From: Ifrita kowaldi
Lineage: Eukaryota; Chordata; Aves; Passeriformes; Cinclosomatidae
DNA length: 64,000 nt
Direction: 5' to 3'
NCBI GenBank assembly: GCA_013398055.1
Contig: VZRS01002377.1
Location: 124,001 to 188,000 of the forward strand
The notes beneath the pieces are model-generated. The model saw nothing but the letters and a program-made list of their open reading frames with translations. It searched no databases and had not been told where the DNA came from. Below are positions 24,296-36,500 of this stretch, piece after piece (within the stretch, counting starts at the first letter, position 1; the number at the start of each line of letters is the position of its first letter). The position numbers were made by a program, and so were the translations under genes.

Positions 24296-25991
24296 TAAAG
24301 GACTTTTGGAAAAAGGAACTCAAAGTTTCTTATTTCTCCACTCAACAGCTCCACAGGGGACCAACTGGCACAGCAGCTTTACCTCAGGGTTGCCAAAGGA
24401 GGAATTTAGGATTTGGGCTGCCTTCAACCCACAAATTCCTCCTGGGAAACCGGTGTAGTGACAGTGAAGATTAAAGGGAATCACGTTTTTGTTGGGATTC
24501 AGCTGTATCCCACCAGAGGAATCAAATAAGGAATTTGACATTGAGCACAATGGGCAATAAACAAAACTTGGTAATAAGTAGATTTGATATAAACTCCTGT
24601 ATTGGTAGGTTAGACATGTTTTGATATAAAACGTGGACAATCTGAAAGATCTGTGGGACAGAGTACTGGAGTTTGTTGGGAACCCCTCCCCTGCCATGGT
24701 TGCTGTGGGCTGGGAATCACATTCTCCCATTCCCATTCCTGCCTGCAGCTCGAACACCAGGAAGTGAAACCCTCAGCAAGGGGAATTCAGATATAAACCC
24801 TGCAAGTCCGACAGCAGCAGGATGCCAAGGCACTCTTAAGCAACAACTGTTTTCCCTCCTTCATTATTCTCCTTGTCCTTCCACATTCGTTTCCCTCCCA
24901 TTTTTACTCAAAAGCCAATTATAAATTCTCTTTTGAAAACCTGTTTGCATTTTATTTGCTGAATGAAAGCATTTTCAGGTTATGTGCAGTACATTCAGAG
25001 CAAACAGGAGCAGCAAGCAGCTTCCAAAAAGAGGTTTTTTCATATTACTAGGAAAAAATGCACCGTTTTTCCAATGTCCTGGTATTTATCCCTCATCTTC
25101 CACCATCCAGAAGAATATTTCTGAAGGACACCAGGTGCTACCTACAGAATTGCATGTTCACATAACTCGTACAGCAGCATTTCTCAATGTCCCTCACTGA
25201 GGGAAATGACCAGAAATGACCACAAGACATAGAGCAGGCAGAGAAGAGTCCTTGACAATACAGAAAGGAGGACAATAAAATTCAATATGAAACAAGAATT
25301 CTAATCTTCCCTTTTCAAAAAAAGAACCTCATGTAATTTAGCACACAAGTTTGATGTTTGGGGTAAGACATTCTGCACAGGTATGTGGGAAAGTTAAAAA
25401 GTGGGTTCAAAAAGCTTAGAATTGTTGTGCTTAACTCTTACAAAAAGTTCTAAGGCTTGAGATGCTCATTTGGAAATGGCTCACTTGGCACAGCGTCTTA
25501 CAAGGGAGAATAACTTCAAATTAAAGCTTTAATTAGCACAGCTTTTAGCCACGTTATTAAGTTATCTTTTGTGGAAAAAGCCCTGGAAAGCACAATCTTA
25601 ATGCAGCTGAGACATCCCAATCCCATAAATAAAAGCGGGAAGGACACGATTTATTATCCTGAGGAGCAGGGGAACGTTAATGCAGGAGCTTTGAATGGCA
25701 ATTGTGGCAGTTCGCAGGATGTGTCTTCAGAGCAGTTCTTTGCATTGGCAGCTCCCCAGACAGAATCACCCTCCAGCCTTCCTCCCTCCATCCCGGGCTG
25801 TCAGTGATCCCAGCTGACAGGATTCCTGCCTCCAGAAAGGTGTGAGCATCAATCAGGGACTTTTAGGGCTCATTTTCAGGTACCTGGAGGTCAATACCCA
25901 CAGTGGCCCTCACCCCACTTGGGTTCTCACCACATCTCCCTTTTTCCCGGGTCTTTGGGATCAAAGTGGCCCAGAGGTGGGAAGGAAAGGA

Positions 25992-26063
25992 GATGTATTT
26001 ATTCCTTGGGATGTATTTATTCCTCGGGATGGATTTATTCCTCAGGATGGATTCATTCCTGTA
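25992..26063. repeat. 18-bp tandem repeat, 4 units
   Basis: Units gatgtatttattcctygg begin at 25992, 26010, 26028 and 26046. The length is a multiple of three, so open frames cross it by chance. Confidence 0.88.
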
Positions 26064-27825
26064 GCCCACAATACTGCAAGTGCCTGAGGGCACTTTCCAA
26101 GCCCTGGTGCATTCGGTGAGAGTGTACCAAGCAGGGCAGCACAACCGTGGGCTCCAGGCTAACTGGGACACAGCTGGAATGCCAGGGAAAGTCCCAGAGG
26201 GATCCAGGTGGGATGAGCTCCACAGACAAGACAATAGCTGGGTTTATGCCGGCAGCACAGAACTGCAGGGGGGAATAAATAACACTGCTGAGTGAAGAGC
26301 ACCAAATCAGGGTTAGGGAAGCTTTGCACTAATCCTGTGTTGTAATGGCAGCTTAAAAATTGGGTACTTTGATGAGTTCTGAGATTGACTTAAAGCTCTT
26401 TAATTTGGCTTCCTGGTATTTAATCTTTTAACTTTGCATTCTTAATCAAAACTCGGGGCAGATCTTTAATCTTGTGTGTACACACTGGAAGATTAGAGGC
26501 CCTGAGCTGCCTCTGGCAGACAGCTGGAGCCTCCCCTTTGCCTCCTCCTGCCCTCGCAGGCATTCCTGACCTGGGGAAAGGTCTGGGGAGAAAAAGGGAA
26601 GTCCACAAATATCCCCTGGCAGAGAACAACTGGAACACTTCTGCCTCTTCAGTGAAGAGTTAAAATTCATCAGAGCCTCTGCTGTGTTTCTTTTAAAGCA
26701 TTCCACAATTCATTTTAAACTCCCTCCACTTTCCATCATAGTCCTGGAAACACTTCATTTTACCCCATTGTTACCCATGGTTATCCTGGTTTATCCAGTC
26801 CTGAATTATTCAAATTGCTTAAATAGAGACAAAGTCTATGGAAAAGTAATTTCCTGAAGTTCAGTAGGAGTTTTGAACTGTTTTCAACCTAGTTTGATGC
26901 CAGTGAGCCAGAACTGAACTCTTCTTAATCTGGATTGTTTCCTCACAGAGCACATACAGCTGGATAGAACAGCAAAAGTTATCTGGGGGGTTATTTAGAG
27001 GAGCAGGGAAAGGTCAGAAGGAAAAAGACATTTTCTACACAGACCAGCAAATAAACACACGAAAAAATCCCTCAGCGAATAAAAACGTTTCTAGTGTGGC
27101 TTCTGACACCCTGATTTTTGTGCAGTGCCTTTGCAACACAAATGTTATTCACAGAATACAAGGATTAAGATGGGATCTTCCTGCCTCCCTTGAGGAAGCC
27201 AGCTCAGGATTAAGAAACTTACAAGAAACATCCCTGAAACCTGAAATGATTGAGTCATTGTTTTAAAAACTGTGTGAAGTCATTTTAAAAACTGTGGGGA
27301 GTAATGACCAATGTTACATCACTTTTCCATGTTTTTCTTGTGGTCTGAATAGCACAAAATAGATATGTGTTTTAAGGGATGAAAAGCAGCAGAAGGATCT
27401 CAACAAAAGGGCAGGACTTCTCTTGAGTCTTGCACAATACCTTTCTGATAAATACATATATATAAATAAAACATAAATTATGTTCTAGTGAACAGGAGAG
27501 TCCTGGATCCTCCTAATTCCCAGACTTGAGTGCAGGATGGTGGTCCTGCAGCACACACGGGGTGAGGATTCTCTGGGATGAGGAGTCACAGACTGGGAGG
27601 AGGAGGAAGGCAAAAGGGCCAGGACACAACCAGCAGGGCAGTGCTGAGGGCTGGGTTTTCCCCTCCTCAGAGGGCACTGCACAAGCTCTGGGAGGTGGCT
27701 GCCTCGGGTCAGGGACTGCCAGCACAAAAGGTGCCGCAAATCCCTTCACCAGCACTGCTGAGCCTGACTCGAGGCCTAAAGGGAAAACTGAAATCCCTGC
27801 TGCTTCTCAGTAACTCACCTTTAAA

Positions 27826-28115
27826 GCGGTTTTGCAGGCGTGCACACTCACGGCAGCCGGAGCGGCTCCGCTCGCTGCGGTTCGGTTTGTGAGGGCAGAG
27901 CGGCAGCCCGGCCCTGCTTCGTGAGGCGGGAGCTGGGGCGGGCACTGCCGCTGCCGCCCGGGCCCTGAGCGGGCCATGGCCCTCAGCCGGGGATGGCCGC
28001 CTGCCGCAGGTGGCCGTGAGCCCTCCGTGCGCACCGTGCCACGCCTCCTGCGGCGCTCCGGGACATCACGGTTCTCCCCGAGGTGTTTCCCCTGGAAGAA
28101 ATTCGCTCGCCGAAA
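27826..28115. promoter_or_regulatory. CpG island, candidate promoter
   Basis: About 34 CpG dinucleotides fall in roughly 290 bp, in sharp contrast to the AT-rich flanks, and a GGGGCGGG GC-box lies at 27935-27942. It is 5.3 kb upstream of the putative first coding exon of SLCO2B1, and a plausible acceptor (gtgctcttggttttag, ending 33373) could join a noncoding exon starting here. No TATA box or clear splice donor fixes the strand. Assignment to SLCO2B1 is inference; it could be an unrelated promoter or an orphan island. Confidence 0.5.
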
Positions 28116-28274
28116 AGTTGCAGCACCCAAATGCCGACCCCAAAGAGCTGCCTCAAATCGCAGCTGCCTGAGGGGACGAACCCACGCTCCCACCGATGCT
28201 CTGGCCCCTGGCACAACAGGGTTTCCATTAAGAGACTCCCTAATTTGGGACCCTGCAAGAGAAATCCCGGCCAT

Positions 28275-28410
28275 GAGAATGGAATCCTGGAATCCCAGAA
28301 AAGGCTGGGAAAGACCCCTGAGCCCAAGCTGTGCCCCGTCCCCACTTTGTCCCCAGCCCAGAGCACTGAGTGCCACGTCCAGGCCTTCCTGGGACACCTC
28401 CGGGGACAAA
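28275..28410 (-). repeat. CR1 LINE 3' end, antisense, second subfamily
   Basis: Contains tttgtccccagcccagagca and ctgagtgccacgtccaggcc, the reverse complement of the block seen at 5100-5140. It lies just past the CpG island. Confidence 0.7.
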
Positions 28411-29859
28411 TACCTGGGAAGTGTTGGAATTTCCAACCGTGGCAGCACGGAGCCTCCCTCCCCACAGCTGATTTTTCCCCATTGGGAGCTCCACAGGGTA
28501 ATCCAGTGAGCAAAGAGCATTTCTGGGATCAGAAACCTGATCTTCAGAGCAACGGAACAGGGCAGGAGCAAAGCAGGATTAACGTGCTGCTTTGTTTCAT
28601 GCCTTGGTTCCATCCAGGTTTCTGGCCACAGAGTTTGATAGCCCAGGGTAAAATGCGCTCCCTGGGTTGAAGCAGAACTGTTTGGTTCTAAGATGGGGCA
28701 GAAATAATTTCTGATGGCTCAAATAAAGGATTTTTCAAAGCTACTTTTGTGATTGGAACTACACACAGGTCATTTTCCCTTACTAAGAAAAAGCATTTGG
28801 AGTACTTGGAAATGTCTCATAACTGTAAAGCAATAATGACCTTTGAAATAATGATTTTCTTTTTATGACACCAGCACCCTCTTGCTTTTAACATTTGCAT
28901 CTTAATGCCTCAAGAACAAAGACTTTCCCACCTATTGTTCAAACAAAAAGCTGTTTTCCAGTCTAGTTTGTAATTTTTCAATCCAAGTAATAACCCTCAA
29001 AGCACTTTTATTACTGAGGGTATTTGAAGAGTTTTGTAAAAAGATAACTGTAGTTTTTGTAACATTATGGAAAAAAATTTTGCCACATAGATGTGAACTA
29101 ACAAGTTTGGGGTGTTTCAAACTGATGGATAACAGATAAAGGAGAAGTTCCTGTTAGCACCTGTGTGTGGCTGAGTTTACAAGTATTTTATCTGTGTAAG
29201 CAGATAAATATGAGCTGGGAACTTCTTCACTCTTCTTTAAATACACTCAGTTAATCTGGCACTGCGTTAGTGCGAAAGATCCCACTGCAGCCTCTCAGCA
29301 AAATAATGAGACAATTAAACATCTATGCTACAATAATTAAGCATCTCTTTTATCTCCACCAACTCTTCGTAGGCAGCATTTCGCGGCACCAGCTGAGAGC
29401 TGGAGGTGGTGCTGTGTAAAAGGGGTAACAGCAAAACTTCTCTTCAGAATCTTAAAACCTCTTCTCCTTTAGAAATAAACAATAGAAGCTCTTTGAACTA
29501 ATAGCACATTTAATATTTTAAAGGTGCTTAAATGCCTTTAGGCTGGGCCCTGAGGGGAACTGCACTGCCTTCTCCAGCTGAGCTTTACTCACAGTGCACA
29601 AAGCCTTGGGAAATACATTTTTTATTATTTTTACTGTTATTCTAATTTCTGCCTTGAATTCCAGTCCATGGGACAGGACTGCCTCCCAGCATGCAGAGTT
29701 CCAGCTGGAATGCCATGTTCTGGAGCTCAGGCCTGCACTCAGCATCAGGACATCTGTGATCCATGTGCTGGGACTGCATCACCAGTCTGGTGGGATTAAT
29801 GAAGGTTTCGAGCTGAAAAGCCATATATTGAAATTTATCTTCTGCATTACTTAGAGTAG

Positions 29860-30182
29860 AATCCCAGAACCATTTAGGCTGGAAAATCCCACCAGGACCA
29901 TCGAGTCCAACCTGTGTCCGATGCCCACCTTGTCCCCAGCCCAGAGCACTGAGTGCCACCTCCAGGAATTCTCTGGGCACCTCCAGGGACGGGCACTCCA
30001 AACCTCCCTGGGCAGTTCCAAGGCCTGAGCACCCTTTCCACGCGGAAATCCCTCCTGATGTCCAACCTGAGCCTCCCCTGGCCCAGCCTGAGGCCGTTCC
30101 CTCTCCTCCTGTCCCTGTTCCCTGGGAGCAGAGCCCGACCCCACTCTGCTCCAAGCCTGGAGCGTTCCATGTGCTCGTGGTG
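29860..30182 (-). repeat. CR1 LINE 3' fragment, antisense, second subfamily
   Basis: Begins gaatcccagaaccatttagg and includes ccatcgagtccaacctgtgt, the same gcccagagcactgagtgcca block, and gttccctctcctcctgtccc. The longest antisense copy here. Confidence 0.82.
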
Positions 30183-30376
30183 ACCCGAATGCAGGACTTG
30201 GCACTTTGCCTTTTCTTTTACCCTATTTTTGTACAAATAATTTAAATTCAGTTTCCCGCTCGGTTTTCCGGGTTTTTTAAGCCAAGAAGTTTGGGTCGCG
30301 CTGCTCTCCCGTAGGAGCAGCGAGGCAGCAATTCCCAGCGTCATGCTGCCATCTGTTGTTCCAAACTGGAAAGGAA

Positions 30377-30455
30377 TGGGCAGGGACACCTTCCACAGCC
30401 CAGGGTGCTCCAAGCCCCGTCCAGCCTGGCCTGGAATACTTTCAGGAATGGGGCA
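30377..30455 (-). repeat. CR1 LINE fragment, antisense
   Basis: gggcagggacaccttccaca and gctccaagccccgtccagcc; about 80 bp remain. Confidence 0.7.
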
Positions 30456-31619
30456 GCCACTTTTGCATAGAAAAAAAAATTAATCGTGATAAATCTTCAC
30501 GGAAACAAAACCATAAATCTCTTTTTTCTTCTGTTAAGAAAATAATGGAAAAGTCTTTTCTTGATGTGGAAATCCTGTGATTTCCCACTTCCTCCCAGAA
30601 TCTGACACATCCTGGTCTTATTTCCTTTGGTGGTGGTTTGGGATTTTTCATTAAACAGGGAGGACAAACAAAGGAGTTCCTTATTCAGTTTGGTTCTGAC
30701 TGAAATCCCCAAAGCAGATGACCCTTTTCTGTTGTCCTCTACAGGCATTACAAACACGGACATCAAAAGGCAGGACCCAGGCAGGGATTCAGAAGGCAAG
30801 CCCAAAATACATGGAAGCAAGGCAGCTGATTACCACCAGCCACCCGGTTTAAACCCCAGCTCTGCAAACAATTCCTGCAGAATCCCAAACATTTGCATCC
30901 CAGCTTCTCACCCTCTGTGGGAAGACATCAGCAGAGTTCAGATGTGAAATCCCAGCCCTAATCCAGCTGGTTTTTCCCAACCCCACATGCAGAAAAGGAT
31001 CATCCCCAGCCCCACAAGCAGCCACGTGCCCCCTTTCCCACAGGACACTGCGCTGCTCCTTCCCCATCCCAGTTTAAGTCTGGAGCTAAGAGTAGAGTTG
31101 GAATAGCAACAGAACCTGGGCAGATACGGGGTTCCTAATGTGGCCTTTTCCAGGCTGGAAGCCCAAGTTTGTTCATCTGGGCACATCTCTAACCTCAGAC
31201 AGGTGAGATTTTGCAATCTCTTTGCACAAATAAGGGCTGCTATCGCTTCCTGCAAACTGCTCCCAGGTGTTCCAGGAAACTTCCTTCCTGCACATCTCCA
31301 GAGGATTCAGCCCCCCTCATCTGACCAAGCACTTCGTGTGCCCACTCAGGTTGTAGTGCTTGGTTTTAACAGGAATTACCCTTTTGGTGATGCACTCGGG
31401 GTCTGCATGTCCCAAATATTTGGAGGCCAAAGCCTCACATGACCTAAAAGCTGAAGGAGCTGTTGGAAATGTCTTGGCCAGAGGCAGGACACGGCCCCAG
31501 CCGGGAGGCACGAGCTGGGGCACCAGGATAACACTGCCCTCCTCTGAACGCTCCACGGACTTCTCAGGATCCCAGATGGGCTGGGCTGAAGGGTTTTACA
31601 GCTCACCCCGTTTCACCCC

Positions 31620-31682
31620 GCAGGGACACTTCCACTCTCCCAGGTGGCTCCAAGCCCAGTCCAGCCTGGCCCCGGATGGATG
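31620..31682 (-). repeat. CR1 LINE fragment, antisense
   Basis: cactctcccaggtggctcca and agtccagcctggcc; a short remnant. Confidence 0.6.
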
Positions 31683-32704
31683 AGCAGCCTTTGGGGAGAC
31701 GACGGGGATGTCCCGGAGCTGGGACATGGAGCAAGGAGCTGCAGAACCCGTGCGGGCTCAGAGCAGCTCGGAACGAGGAGCTGAGGCAGAGCCAATAGAT
31801 GGTGCTCTTCTTTCATGGAATGTCACAGCGGTGATTCCTGCCTCTCCATTCCTGGGTGTCCACCCTTCCCTGCCGCTCTCCGGGCATGGGGGGCGAGGAT
31901 CCCCTGTCGGGGAGGTTTTGGGGTGTCCGTCTCATGCTCCCCCGCAGCTGCACAGTCTCCTCTTCCCCGGGTCATTCCCCCTTCCCAAGGAGCTCTGCCC
32001 TCCCAGCCCCAGACCAAGCCCATTCTGGGGGTCCTGGGGGACGCTCTGTGCACAGCCCCCCGGGAAGGAAGGAGCTCTGCAGCTGTAAAATATTAATAAT
32101 ACTTGTTTCCAATCTAATAATGCCTTCCTGTGGCACTGCAGAGCCGGTGGAGCTGATAAAGTTTCTTTTCCCTGCAGTGGCAGCCCTGCTCGGGAGCACA
32201 GGTCAGGGTCACTGGGGTGCAGAGCTCTTTGGGACACGCTGATGTGGCTGTTTCCTGCTCAGCCAAATGTTTCCGTGCTGCCAGAGCTAATAAAGGGGTT
32301 GCTTAATTATTATTTAATGAGCTGGTGCAGAGGAAGCAGATGATCTTCCCTTGGGAAACATCAAGTCCCTCTGCCCAGCGTGTCCTGTGGGTTGTCCCAT
32401 CCCTCAGAACCCAGCAAGAAGTGCCAGGAGGAAAAGATGGCTGTGCCTTTCTCTGCCTCTGCTGCGCCACAGCCCTGAGAGGGGAAACATCCCCTTCAGA
32501 GGTTCCATCCAGGAGCTTGCTGTGGCTTCTGGGATGGAAGGAGAACAGGGAGCTCACTGAAGGCTCTCCATCTCCCTCTATCCCTCAGACTCCCCTTGGA
32601 CGGGACTTTGCAACTGTCCTGGTCTCCAAGCTGCAACTTTATGAAATCCAAGTGTGCATTTGCCCTGGCAAAGCTTACCTGTGTTTGTGCCCTTGTTTGC
32701 TGGC

Positions 32705-32915
32705 ACAGCTGGGGCTGCTCACCTGGAGAGGAGAAGGCTCCAGGGAGAGCTCAGAGCCCCTTCCAGGGCCTAAAGGGGCTCCAGGGAGAGCTCAGAGCCC
32801 CTTCCAGGGCCTAAAGGGGCTCCAGGAGAGCTGGAGAGGGACTGGCTACAAGGGAGGAGTGACAGGACACAGGGAATGGCTTCCCACTGCCAGAGGGCAG
32901 CGTCAGATGGGGCTG
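32705..32915 (+). repeat. CR1 LINE fragment with internal 41-bp duplication
   Basis: ctggagaggagaaggctcca to cactgccagagggcag. The block starting ggctccagggagagctc occurs at 32736 and again at 32777, a tandem copy inside the element. Confidence 0.82.
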
Positions 32916-33373
32916 CCTGTTAACTTCTCCAGTTGTCCTCTGGAAAAGCCTCAGTGCTCAGAGCAAGAGAGTACTGGGGAGGCATTGAAAAGAAATAGTC
33001 CGGGGTTAGACAAACAAAGTTTCCCTTTCACAAATCCCAGGATTTCGAACCACAGCTTCAAAACTTACACCCAAAAAATGCAGACAAAGCAAATTGAACA
33101 GGAAAATGAACACAAGGAAACTGCCCTGGAGGAATGGGACCCTTGCAGGGAGGGGAGAGGGGGCTGGATCCGGGGGATCGAGGGAAAGCCAAGCCCAGTT
33201 TGGAGTGGGACAGGGACTGGATAAGCAGCTCGCAAAGCCCTGGCTCAGCAAACCGAACGGGCAGCTCTGTCATTCCGGGATTGCAACTTCAGGAGAAAGC
33301 AAAAACAAAAATAAAATAAACCCTATTGAAAGGGATTGCAAAAGTTTGGATTGAAACGTGCTCTTGGTTTTAG

Positions 33374-33430
33374 AAGTGCTGAAGCCCCACCTCCACACAC
33401 CCACACCCATCCTGGGCAGGGAAAGATCGA
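33374..33430 (+). other. Putative 5' UTR part of SLCO2B1 exon 1
   Basis: The stretch between a plausible acceptor (AG at 33372-33373) and the ATG. An in-frame TGA at 33380-33382 closes the frame upstream, supporting ATG 33431 as the first possible start. Confidence 0.35.
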
Positions 33431-33508
33431 ATGGCCCCAGCTCTGCGGGCAGAGGAAAACTTTCGCTACCAGCGCCCGTGGGATGAGGATCGGGAGAGCC
33501 CTGGAACT
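33431..33508 (+). CDS. SLCO2B1: SLCO2B1 putative first coding exon
   Basis: ATG followed by 26 codons (MAPALRAEENFRYQRPW, then DEDRESPGT), ending in phase 0 at a good donor, gtgagt (33509). It joins in frame to exon 2. The acidic, poorly conserved start resembles the short variable N-terminus of human OATP2B1 in length (26 against 22 residues before the internal Met) but not in sequence. The start context is middling (C at -3, G at +4). The call rests on position, frame and donor only. Confidence 0.55.
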
Positions 33509-36500
33509 GTGAGTATGGCAGCACCTGCTCGCTGCCGGGGGATGCTGAGGATGGCTGTGGTGCCGGGCTCGGGGCCGGGACAGGTGAAGTTTCTCACGCT
33601 GCATGTCCCCCGCTGGTTTTGCAAGGCTCCGTGATCTGCTGGGGCTCAGGAGCAGCTTCAGAGGGGAAAAACCGGAGTCCCATGCCAGCCTTCTGCACGT
33701 GTGTTTTGTCGCTTCCTCTCTGCTTGTGCTTATTTATTTGAGGGGGTTTTTTTCCCCAGTGAGGCAGCTCCACTTATTTCTCCCGTCGCAGGGAATTTTC
33801 CCAGTTTTCCCAATGCCTGAGGCTGTCACGGCTCTTATGCTTTCACTTCTCCTCTAATGGCAATGCCTCTTTGCAGCCCGGATCCTGGTAGGATGCCAGG
33901 CAGCCGTGGCTCTGACCTGTGCCTGCTGCCACAGGGGCAGCCTGGCCGAGCCCAGCCTCTTCAGCAGGGCACTGCTTGGGAGGAGAACTGATCCACGCGG
34001 TCCTAGAGACGTGGAGAGGTGTGGGGTCAGGGCTGAGCTGCCGCCTCTGCCAGCGCCCTGCTGAGCTTTCCCTTGGCTGCAGGGTCGGGGAGCAGCAGGC
34101 TGCTTGGTTTCTGCTGGGTCCTGCAAACGGGGGAGCTGCTTTGGGGTGGGCATTTCCCCCGGGAGTCAGCCCCGGGAACAGCCTGTCCTCCGTGGATTTT
34201 AAGTTTGGGGTGAGATTGGCCACACTTGCTGCTGCAGTCAGGTGGCAGCTGTGGTGTCCCTGCTGGGCGTGGGGACAGCTGGACTGGTCTGCAGGGATGG
34301 GGTGGGCACGCGTCCCATCCTGTGGGGGGGCTACTGCAGCCCTCTGATTCCAGCCCCTCTGGAGATGGGTATCCAGGGGCAAGGATAACGCTGAATGTGC
34401 AGCTCCTGTGTCAGAAGGGGATGGCACTGCATGTCCCAAAAAGTGGTGGCTGCCCCTGGATCCCTGGCAGTGTCCCAGGCCAGGCTGGACACTGGGGCTT
34501 GGAGCACCCTGGGATAGTGGAAGGTGTCCCTGCCCATGGCAGGGGAGGCACCGGATGGGCTTTAAGGTCCCTTCCCACCCAAACCCTTCTGTAGCTGTTG
34601 AGCTGTGCAGCCTGAGCGAGGTTCTCCCCCCACCTTGGAAGCACAGACACATCCAAAGCTCCTCCCTGCTTTGGCCCATTCCCTCAGAAAGCTCCTGAAG
34701 GCTCCTGAGGAGCCCCTGGCCCCAGCGTGGCTGTGCGAGCCCCGCTGTCTGCCAGCCTCCTGCTTGTTACTGTTATGTGCTTGTTTTACAACACGCTCTC
34801 GTTTCTCTGCGTCCCTTCCTACTTTCCCAGTTTCCCCTGTTTTCCAGCCATCCTGCTGGGCACAGGTGGCGTTTCCAGGGTCTGCAGTGCCCCGTCCTGG
34901 CTCACCGGAGCGCCCGAGCCCTGCAGGGCTGCTTGGCCTCCTCCCTTCCCTGCAGCAGCCCGGGGCTCTCTGGGGACTTTGCTCTGGTCACAGTTAGATC
35001 GAAGCCTCCCTTCCTCTGTGGTTCCTGGCTCCCAGTCTGGTCCCAGTGGATCCCACTGGGGGTGCCAGTCTGCACTGTGCTCTACCCTGGACCTGCCACA
35101 CGTGCTCTGGCTGCAGGTGGGTTAAATGTTCCGTGGCTTGAGGCACGACGTGGCTGAATGTGGATTTGAGGGATGGCTTGGGAGCTTCATTTCCCATCTC
35201 AGCACCTGTCACTGGCCCCCAGCTTTGGAAAAGGTGATTTTCTAAGGAAATGGAGGCAGTGTGGGAGGCCCAGCGGGCGGTGAGGGGAATTCCTGGCTTG
35301 AAACATGATTTGAACACCGCAAGGCTCTGAGGTGTCATCCAGGGAAAATCAGGAGTGCGTGGCTGGAGACACTCCGGGACAAGATCACGCCCAGGGATGC
35401 AGGAAAGGGCTTGTTGTTGTCAGGCAGCTTGGCTGGGGCCAGCTGTGGCTCCACTGGCAGGTCTGGGCACTTCCAGAAAATAATCTCCACTTTCACTGGA
35501 CTTCCTTGGCCTCTCCGAGTGTACAGATGCCAGTGCAGTCAGTCCACTAATGTTGAATAATGGAAGGACATTGAGTAATTTCCCCTTCTGCCCAAAATAC
35601 CAGCATTTCCTCCTTTTCCTGTGCCAGCTCCAGCCCCCAGCAGCTGCTCTGGGCTGGGGCTTCACTCCAGCACTCGCTCCTTGTCCATCATTGCCCAGCA
35701 GTATCACCAGGTCTCTCCCACCCACAGTGGTTCCTCTGCTGTTCACAGCCAGCTCCTCTCTTGCTGGCTAGGGAATTTTCTCACTTCTCCTAAGCTCTGC
35801 TCAGTTCCCTTTCCTGGCAGCAGCATTTCCCTTCTCCTGCTCTTCCATCCATCCCTTTTGCTTGCAGGTGGCTGGTGTTATTCCCAGCTCCCAGTGAAGC
35901 AAATTTTACTGGTCACCCCCAAAATTTGGGGATGCTCTGGTTGCTAATGCCTGGATTAGTGTGCAGGGAGAAAAGAGCTGCCCTTGAATGTCCCTTGGAA
36001 ATAAATGTTTAGGATTGGGGTGTAGCTGCTCTTCATGGAATACTCAGTGTGGGGAGCAGGTCTGTGGTCCTGGGCAGGCCATGAGTGCAGGTGGAGTTTG
36101 TTGGGACTGGTTTTTTAGAAGTTATAGATAATAATTAGCAAACAACTCTGGATTGCTCCAGGAGGGCTCAGCTCCAGGGAACTGCTGGGGTTTCCACTCA
36201 GGATGTGTGTTCAAGGCACGGGGCTGTTGCAGGGGCTCCTGCTCCTTGTTTTGCAACAGCTTCCCCTTCAAAAAGTTCATTTTTCTCACCGGAGGTGTCT
36301 GTGTCCCTGGAGCCACTCTGGCTCTGCCCGTTTCCTCCAGCTGCTCCTTGCACTGCAAACTCTCACAGCTTTCAGGAGGACTCAGCAAAAAGTACGTGTT
36401 TTTCTCAGACTTCACTCCTGTCCAAGCAGCAGTGAAGTGCAGAGGGGAAAAAAACATTAGGAAGGTATTTATGGTGTATGAAGCCCCAAATCAGGAAAAG

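Larger units (their letters stand above)
15451..27825. other. Intergenic region GRIK1-SLCO2B1, left part
   Basis: No exon, RNA gene or long conserved-looking frame was recognised on either strand. It contains CR1 fragments at 17850 and 23708, a CATA/TA microsatellite at 21001, an A-run at 23028, and short tandem repeats at 24204 and 25992. A small local duplication (gaaaagcaggttattatt, 16542 and 16571) is also present. Regulatory elements may exist but cannot be identified from one sequence. Confidence 0.6.
28116..33373. other. 5' flank or first noncoding intron of SLCO2B1
   Basis: No coding exon was recognised. It holds several CR1 pieces (28275, 29860, 30377, 31620, 32705). Long frames at 32325-33224 (+) and 27807-28613 (-) run across CR1 or CpG-rich sequence and have no protein-family character. 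Confidence 0.55.

Noticed and set aside
27807..28613. 268-codon open frame on the - strand over the CpG island
   Set aside because: Stops are rare in CpG-rich DNA; the frame crosses a CR1 end and shows no conserved motif.
32325..33224. 299-codon open frame on the + strand
   Set aside because: It runs through a CR1 fragment and its tandem copy, has no family resemblance, no exon signals, and GC-rich CR1 sequence is often open by chance.
33843..34679. 278-codon open frame on the - strand
   Set aside because: It includes the antisense of a CR1 3' end (34440-34592) and low-complexity residues; no domain was recognised.
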